NCBI GenBank assembly: GCA_039810585.1 | Contig: JBDHXF010000066.1 | Span: forward strand, 1-18,505 | Direction: 5' to 3' | From: JBBATK01 sp039810585 | GTDB taxonomy: Bacteria; Bacteroidota; Ignavibacteria; Kapaibacteriales; NICIL-2 | DNA: 18,505 nucleotides | Part shown: positions 14,864 through 18,505 of the stretch, piece after piece | How the letters are laid out: each line of letters starts with the position of its first letter | Position numbering within the stretch: position 1 is the first letter of the stretch | The notes under the pieces: generated by a model | Seen by the model: only the letters and a program-made list of their open reading frames with translations | What the model was told of the DNA's origin: nothing | Databases searched by the model: none | Position numbers and translations under genes: made by a program

Positions 14864-15532
14864 TCAGGATGCTGATGACTGCAGAGCCGGAGGCTCTGCG
14901 TATAAAGAACTCTCTGAGTCGATGGCTGATGAGCTGTCATTATCCGTTGCCCTCACATCATTGCTTTGACGGTCGAGCATGAGTGACTGCAATTGGGATC
15001 TGGCCCGCACGAGACGTGACTTGACGCCGGACAGCGTGCCGCCTTGAATGGCGCGGATATCTTCCAGACTGCAATCGGAAATTTCAAAGAGTACCAGTGT
15101 TTCTCGAAGTTTAGGACTGAGCCTAGCCAACATGTCGTACAGTATGGCCACATCAGCCGACACATCGGGTTGCACACGATCCGACCAATATTCCGCTAAA
15201 CTTTCCGGCGCAGTGGCTGGTTGTCGGCGAGACTTCTTGCTCATCTCCCCGGCAACGCGCCGTGCAATGCGAAAGCAATAGGCGCGAAAGGCTGATTCAT
15301 CTCTTAAGTGTTCAAAGCGCTGGTAGGCACGGAACACGGTTTCGCTCATGATCTCGTCCACCGTATCGCTTCCTGCATGGGTCAGCGCGCGCACAAAACG
15401 CCACAGTCGTTCCCGTGTGGGAAGAAAGAGCTCCAAAAAGCGCTGCTGTCTGTCGTTCAGGTGTTCATCCATGCCATGAGTCATCAGCCGTTCACGATGA
15501 GGTAGTGGCTGAGCTACCGGGAAAAGTTTCAT
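14864..15532 (-). CDS. RNA polymerase ECF-type sigma factor
   Basis: This 222-residue protein has ECF architecture. Region 2 spans about residues 35-100 (TVDEIMSETVFRAYQRFEHL, then SAFRAYCFRIARRVAGE). Region 4 spans about 125-185 (LARLSPKLRETLVLFEISDC, then the helix-turn-helix SLEDIRAIQGGTLSGVKSRL). It directs RNA polymerase to an envelope or stress regulon. About 37 residues of Ser/Asp-rich tail follow region 4, beyond the usual end. The ATG at 15532 gives the longest form; ATGs at 15484 and 15472 are possible and would leave both regions intact. It is cotranscribed with the 83-aa gene (42 nt upstream) and the coupled membrane protein (1 nt downstream). Confidence 0.9.
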   Translation of the reverse strand: MKLFPVAQPLPHRERLMTHGMDEHLNDRQQRFLELFLPTRERLWRFVRALTHAGSDTVDEIMSETVFRAYQRFEHLRDESAFRAYCFRIARRVAGEMSKKSRRQPATAPESLAEYWSDRVQPDVSADVAILYDMLARLSPKLRETLVLFEISDCSLEDIRAIQGGTLSGVKSRLVRARSQLQSLMLDRQSNDVRATDNDSSSAIDSESSLYAEPPALQSSAS

Positions 15533-15574
15533 GGATGAGCGTGGGGGAAGAAAAAAATATTTCAGGGAGGACTT

Positions 15575-15826
15575 CTACAGTTCTTCTTCCCATTTCTCAA
15601 GTAACATGCGGAGTCGCATACGACCTCGGTCGCTCACACTATGTCCATCCACAACGTGGTTGCCTTGCTCATCCACATGTGCCTGGACATCCAGATAACC
15701 ATCTTGTACCAGTTCCTTGAGCGTGTACGGATACTCGTCCGCGATATCGCGTCGGTCAATCTCCCGGAATTTCCCACCCGACTTCTCGTTGAGGATGTAT
15801 AAGGCTGTCTTTTCGCGAAGATTCAT
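15575..15826 (-). CDS. Small winged-helix-like protein
   Basis: This 83-residue protein of no recognised family reads as a possible winged helix: a helix MNLREKTALYILNE, a second helical part REIDRRDIADEYPYTLKELV, then QDGYLDVQAHVDEQGNHV as a candidate wing and SDRGRMRLRMLLEKWEEE as the closing helix. GYLDVQ...VSDRGRMRL resembles the GLI/LTxKGRxxL pattern of MarR and PadR regulators, but similarity is weak. The ATG at 15826 is chosen; the frame is open upstream into repeat DNA, where translation would be implausible. It is first of three genes on the minus strand, with the ECF sigma 42 nt downstream. The 23-bp-phased palindrome array starts 53 bp upstream, so it could be the array's binding protein. 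Confidence 0.6.
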   Translation of the reverse strand: MNLREKTALYILNEKSGGKFREIDRRDIADEYPYTLKELVQDGYLDVQAHVDEQGNHVVDGHSVSDRGRMRLRMLLEKWEEEL

Positions 15827-15855
15827 GATGCGTTTTTTGGTAGTCCTGAGGTGAC

Positions 15856-15863
15856 GAAAATTA
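15856..15863 (-). promoter_or_regulatory. Candidate -7 element of the ECF sigma operon
   Basis: On the minus strand TAATTTTC matches TAnnTTTG at 7 of 8 positions and lies about 30 bp upstream of the 83-aa gene start. The nearest palindrome of the phased array ends 16 bp further upstream, where an activator or repressor would touch RNA polymerase. No clear TTG is seen at the -33 position, so control by a regulator or alternative sigma factor is possible. Confidence 0.3.
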
Positions 15864-15879
15864 CTGTTTTTTCTCCAAC

Positions 15880-16073
15880 GCGAGCCACTCGCTGCCGGGT
15901 AAGCGAGCCTCTCGCACCGGGGACAGCGAGCCACTCGCACCGGGGACAGCGAGCCACTCGCTTAAACGCGCATCGTTTGTCTAAAGCGTCAGAATTGAGA
16001 GGGTTGCGTTTTTGGTTTGTTCGCCCTTGGGCACAAAGCGAGTGGCTCGCTTCGTGCAGAGCGAGTGGCTCGC
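15880..16073. repeat. Phased palindrome array, 23-bp pitch, two opposed blocks
   Basis: GCGAGCCACTCGC (a 5-bp inverted repeat around CCA) occurs at 15880-15892, 15926-15938 and 15949-15961, with one variant (GCGAGCCTCTCGC) at 15903-15915. The inverse GCGAGTGGCTCGC occurs at 16038-16050 and 16061-16073. Start-to-start spacing is exactly 23 bp within both blocks. Linkers are ACCGGGGACA twice in the first block, but TGCCGGGTAA and TTCGTGCAGA elsewhere, so the 13-mer and the pitch are conserved while linkers vary. A 76-bp unique spacer separates the blocks. The array fills the gap between the 83-aa gene start (15826) and the DUF1835 stop (16089). Confidence 0.95.
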
Positions 16074-16088
16074 TTGAGCCAAATTTTC

Positions 16089-16877
16089 TTAGTTCGTCGC
16101 GTCAAGCTTCTTCATTGCGTCCCACGCCCTTTTGAATTGCAGATCGCCGAATCCGTACTCGGGGTAGAGGCTATGGAACTCCCAAAAGCAGCGTGAGAAG
16201 GTGTCATCGCCGGCGTGGTTGAGGCGGGAGATTTTTTGTACGAGCGCGCTGTCGCGCAGCTCGTTGTGTAAGCGGAATTCGAGGATCTCTGCCAGGGTAT
16301 CTCGGTGTTGGAACAATTCCGGTGTGTGTGCTTGAGTCGAGCTGATGGTGTCGAGATCGTTGTGACAGTATGCGGTCCACAGTGTATGAGAGCACAGCAA
16401 GTCATCCGTCGTGTACGGCATTCGACTGTCCAGACACTGCTGCAGGTCGTCCGAGTTCTGAAGGTTGAAGGTCTTCCATCCGCTTCGTTCGCGAGTGGGG
16501 AAGATGCGCCAGAGGTGTTGCGCTCTGTCTGCGCTAAACAGGGTGCTGAGGAACCAGAGATTAGTCTGACAAAAGGCGTCGTTCTCGAACCACAACCAAA
16601 CGGGACGACCGGCGGGGATGCTCATGACAGCGCGGAGCTCATCGCCGGTCTTCTGTTGGTACTCCTCGGCAGACACGCCATACAGACGCGAGATTTCGTT
16701 CGATCGAAGTTGGAGAAAGTGTTGCAGCGAATCATCGCACACAGCGCCTTCAATCAGTGCCTCTCGAAGGACAAGGTAGTCTGCGTTCGGTTCCAACGCT
16801 CGAAGCATACTATGAAGCGAATCTCCGTTCAAAATGTGCACTGCCTCGTGAAAGGCTTGAGAATCACGATCGTTCAT
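16089..16877 (-). CDS. DUF1835 domain-containing protein
   Basis: This 262-residue predicted cytosolic protein has the DUF1835 signature near its N-terminus (VHILNGDSLHSML, then LREALIEGAV) and PVWLWFENDAFCQTNLWFL in the middle, matching the family's WFEHDxxDQ block. The biochemical role of the family is unknown. The ATG at 16877 is preceded by GAGGAG with 7 nt spacing, one of the better ribosome-binding sites in this window. It lies 83 nt after ispD on the same strand and may be cotranscribed. Its stop codon is 15 nt from the first inverted palindrome of the phased array, which could fold into 6- to 7-bp hairpins in its transcript. Confidence 0.8.
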   Translation of the reverse strand: MNDRDSQAFHEAVHILNGDSLHSMLRALEPNADYLVLREALIEGAVCDDSLQHFLQLRSNEISRLYGVSAEEYQQKTGDELRAVMSIPAGRPVWLWFENDAFCQTNLWFLSTLFSADRAQHLWRIFPTRERSGWKTFNLQNSDDLQQCLDSRMPYTTDDLLCSHTLWTAYCHNDLDTISSTQAHTPELFQHRDTLAEILEFRLHNELRDSALVQKISRLNHAGDDTFSRCFWEFHSLYPEYGFGDLQFKRAWDAMKKLDATN

Positions 16878-16960
16878 TGATGCTCCTCATCATTGTTTGG
16901 TAGTGTTGAACGCTGTTGTCCTTTAAGCACCGTTGACTGGCTGACACTGCGGCGCGGAGC

Positions 16961-17683
16961 TCAATGTGAACCGATAAAGCGTAGGTTGATTGCGTCGACG
17001 ATACCACTGTCGATGATACGTTCCGCCTGATCCCAGTCGGATTGCGTGGTGATTTTGAAATTGTGTTCGTCGCCGTCAATCACAAACACAGGCTGACCAA
17101 AGGCTTCCACGACACTGGCATCGTCGGTGGTGAGAATCTTCTTGGAGTTGACAAACTCGTAGGCATCTCGCAGTAAGGATGTGCGAAAGACCTGAGGAGT
17201 TTGGATGCGACGCAAGCGTTCTCGGGGATGGGTGTGAAGGACAATACCCTTTTCGTCGATTTCTTTGGTCGTATCGCTCAGGGGGAGTCCCGGAATGCAC
17301 GCGCCGTGCGACTTCGCACCATTGAGTAAACGACGGATAAGGGCAGGGGTAGCAAAAGGTCGGACCGCATCGTGAACCATGACAAAGTCTGTCGAATCCA
17401 GCGCCGGATGTGCCAGGCAAGAGGCGATGGAGTATTGTCGTTCCGTCCCACCCTCACACACAATCACCCGCCGCGGATGGTAATCCTCGATCATCTCCTT
17501 TGCCTGTTCAAGCATGGAAGGAGACACGGCGACGATGATGGGGCCAACCTCAGGCATCTGCGTGAAAATCGACAGGGTACGCACAAGAAGAGGCGTGGCC
17601 TTAAGGGACAAATACTGTTTGGGGGTTGCAGAGCCAAAACGGCTACCGCTACCGGCAGCGGGAATAATAACAGCTTTACTCAT
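16961..17683 (-). CDS. ispD: 2-C-methyl-D-erythritol 4-phosphate cytidylyltransferase
   Basis: IspD couples MEP to CTP to make CDP-methylerythritol, the third step of the MEP isoprenoid pathway. This 240-residue copy has the nucleotide-binding block IIPAAGSGSRFGSATPKQYL (Arg15, Lys22), VMVHDAVRPF (Asp105, Arg108), LPLSDTTKEI and RRIQTPQVFR. Size is normal for the family. The ATG at 17683 is preferred because it begins MSKAVIIPAAG; an in-frame ATG at 17710 would add nine residues. It diverges from the DUF899 gene across about 120 bp. The DUF1835 gene follows. Confidence 0.96.
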   Translation of the reverse strand: MSKAVIIPAAGSGSRFGSATPKQYLSLKATPLLVRTLSIFTQMPEVGPIIVAVSPSMLEQAKEMIEDYHPRRVIVCEGGTERQYSIASCLAHPALDSTDFVMVHDAVRPFATPALIRRLLNGAKSHGACIPGLPLSDTTKEIDEKGIVLHTHPRERLRRIQTPQVFRTSLLRDAYEFVNSKKILTTDDASVVEAFGQPVFVIDGDEHNFKITTQSDWDQAERIIDSGIVDAINLRFIGSH

Positions 17684-17803
17684 CCGGCAAATTACAGCGA
17701 TAGCGGGCATTTTTCAGATGCGGAAGGGCTGTGCTTTTGTCGTCGGCCGGGAGGCGAGTATTTTGTCGCTCCTCAACACACTCCCCAACAACAGGATACA
17801 GCC

Positions 17804-18412
17804 ATGATTACAACAGATAGTTCAAGCAGCGAAGCACGCGAGAAGCGCATTACGGAGCTGGAGCAAAGCGTGAGTACGATGATCGACGAGCTTGCCCAAC
17901 TCAAGCGCGAACGCGGCGAGCAAAAAGTAGTGCAAGACTATGCACTAAGCAACTGGCAAGGCGGCACCACGAAACTATCGGATCTCTTTGGAGATAAGCA
18001 GGACCTCATGGTGATTCACAACATGGGCCAAGGCTGCAGCTACTGCACCCTCTGGGCCGATGGCTTCAACGGCTTCACCCAACACTTTAACGACCGTTGT
18101 GCTTTTGTGTTGGTATCACCCGACGCCCCCGAAATCCAACAACAATTCGCAGAGTCACGCGGATGGACCTTTCGCATGCTCTCAGGCAGCGGCAACAGCT
18201 TCATTTCAGACATGGGCTTCGTCGTTCGCGATAATGATAAAGATTACTACCAACCGGGCTACTCCACCTTCCGAAAACAAGACGACGGCAGCATCGTCCG
18301 CATTGGCTATGACTACTTCGGACCGGGTGATTTGTACTGTTCACCTTGGCATATGTTCGCCCTGCTCGACAACGGAGTTGGCGAATGGCACCCTAAAAAA
18401 CGCTACGAGTGA
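17804..18412 (+). CDS. DUF899-family thioredoxin-like protein
   Basis: This 202-residue protein has a thioredoxin-like fold. After a short coiled coil (about residues 12-40) come YALSNWQGGTTKLSDLFGDK and the core VIHNMGQGCSYCTLWADGFN, with a CxxC at Cys78 and Cys81. The later blocks GWTFRMLSGSGNSFISDMGF and GYDYFGPGDLYCSPWHMFAL are characteristic of DUF899. The family is presumed to act in thiol redox chemistry, but substrates are unknown. The frame stays open far upstream, overlapping ispD on the other strand; the ATG at 17804 is chosen because AGGA lies 7 nt before it and the family's N-terminal layout begins there. Confidence 0.85.
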   Translation: MITTDSSSSEAREKRITELEQSVSTMIDELAQLKRERGEQKVVQDYALSNWQGGTTKLSDLFGDKQDLMVIHNMGQGCSYCTLWADGFNGFTQHFNDRCAFVLVSPDAPEIQQQFAESRGWTFRMLSGSGNSFISDMGFVVRDNDKDYYQPGYSTFRKQDDGSIVRIGYDYFGPGDLYCSPWHMFALLDNGVGEWHPKKRYE

Positions 18413-18479
18413 GCAATGCGTGAGCAGGCGTGAGCCACTCCTATGTTGCAAAAAAGGTCAACAACGGTAAGAATCGATC

Positions 18480-18505
18480 ATGGACACAACCAGTAGTTTC
18501 GCTGT
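18480..18505 (+). CDS. Possible start of a further gene, cut by the window edge
   Basis: An ATG at 18480 opens MDTTSSFAV, which runs off the end of the window. GGTAAG lies about 8 nt upstream. Another ATG at 18443 stops after 17 codons and is not a gene. With only eight codons visible, neither function nor reality can be judged. Confidence 0.2.

Noticed and set aside
15880..16073. CRISPR array
   Set aside because: Repeat units are 13 bp with 10-bp linkers, two linkers are identical, and one block is inverted; no cas genes are nearby.
18431..18441. Possible seventh copy of the palindrome (TGAGCCACTCC)
   Set aside because: Only the central GAGCCACTC is shared, the flanking GC arms are lost and there is no 23-bp partner; chance is likely.

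Overview
The window reads as an 18.5 kb chromosomal segment from a member of the Fibrobacteres-Chlorobi-Bacteroidetes (FCB) superphylum. My best guess is the Chlorobi / Ignavibacteria / Candidatus Kapabacteria side. The evidence is a type IX secretion (T9SS) Plug-family protein, a second protein ending in a T9SS-type C-terminal sorting domain, a MiaB with the ETEEDH variant common in that group, few strong Shine-Dalgarno sites, and promoter elements resembling the Bacteroidetes TAnnTTTG -7 box. The lineage below superphylum is inference. No rRNA, tRNA, CRISPR array, transposase or phage gene was seen, and no gene-free stretch exceeds about 260 bp.

Layout, left to right. (1) 50-1812, minus strand: a stress-type operon of cytosolic YceI, exported YceI and a MarR regulator. 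Its promoter region (about 1862-1896) carries two abutting operator-like palindromes. A BCP-type peroxiredoxin diverges from it at 2032-2514. (2) 2539-4026: a thioredoxin-like [2Fe-2S] ferredoxin (minus) and a metallo-beta-lactamase-fold hydrolase (plus), separated by a hairpin repeat that recurs at 11559. (3) 4069-8146, minus: murA, an EnvC-like degenerate M23 protein and the T9SS Plug protein, a cell-envelope cluster. (4) 8363-11479, minus: a large ATPase-TPR protein flanked on both sides by short tandem repeats, with a small DUF3592 membrane protein upstream of it. (5) 11599-12975, minus: miaB. (6) 13067-15826, minus: an 83-aa winged-helix-like protein, an ECF sigma factor and a single-pass membrane protein with a T9SS sorting domain, closed by a strong intrinsic terminator. 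(7) 15880-16073: six copies of a 13-bp palindrome, four in one orientation and two inverted, all on an exact 23-bp pitch, directly upstream of that operon. (8) 16089-18412: a DUF1835 protein and ispD (minus), then a DUF899 thioredoxin-like protein (plus).

The most unusual material is regions 6 and 7. An ECF sigma factor is coupled to a membrane protein that looks like an anti-sigma factor at its N-terminus but ends in a T9SS export signal, and the operon is preceded by a precisely phased operator-like array. I propose a regulatory circuit that reads T9SS or envelope status; this is a hypothesis built from domain order and position. The YceI/MarR region has an independent, well-supported operator pair.
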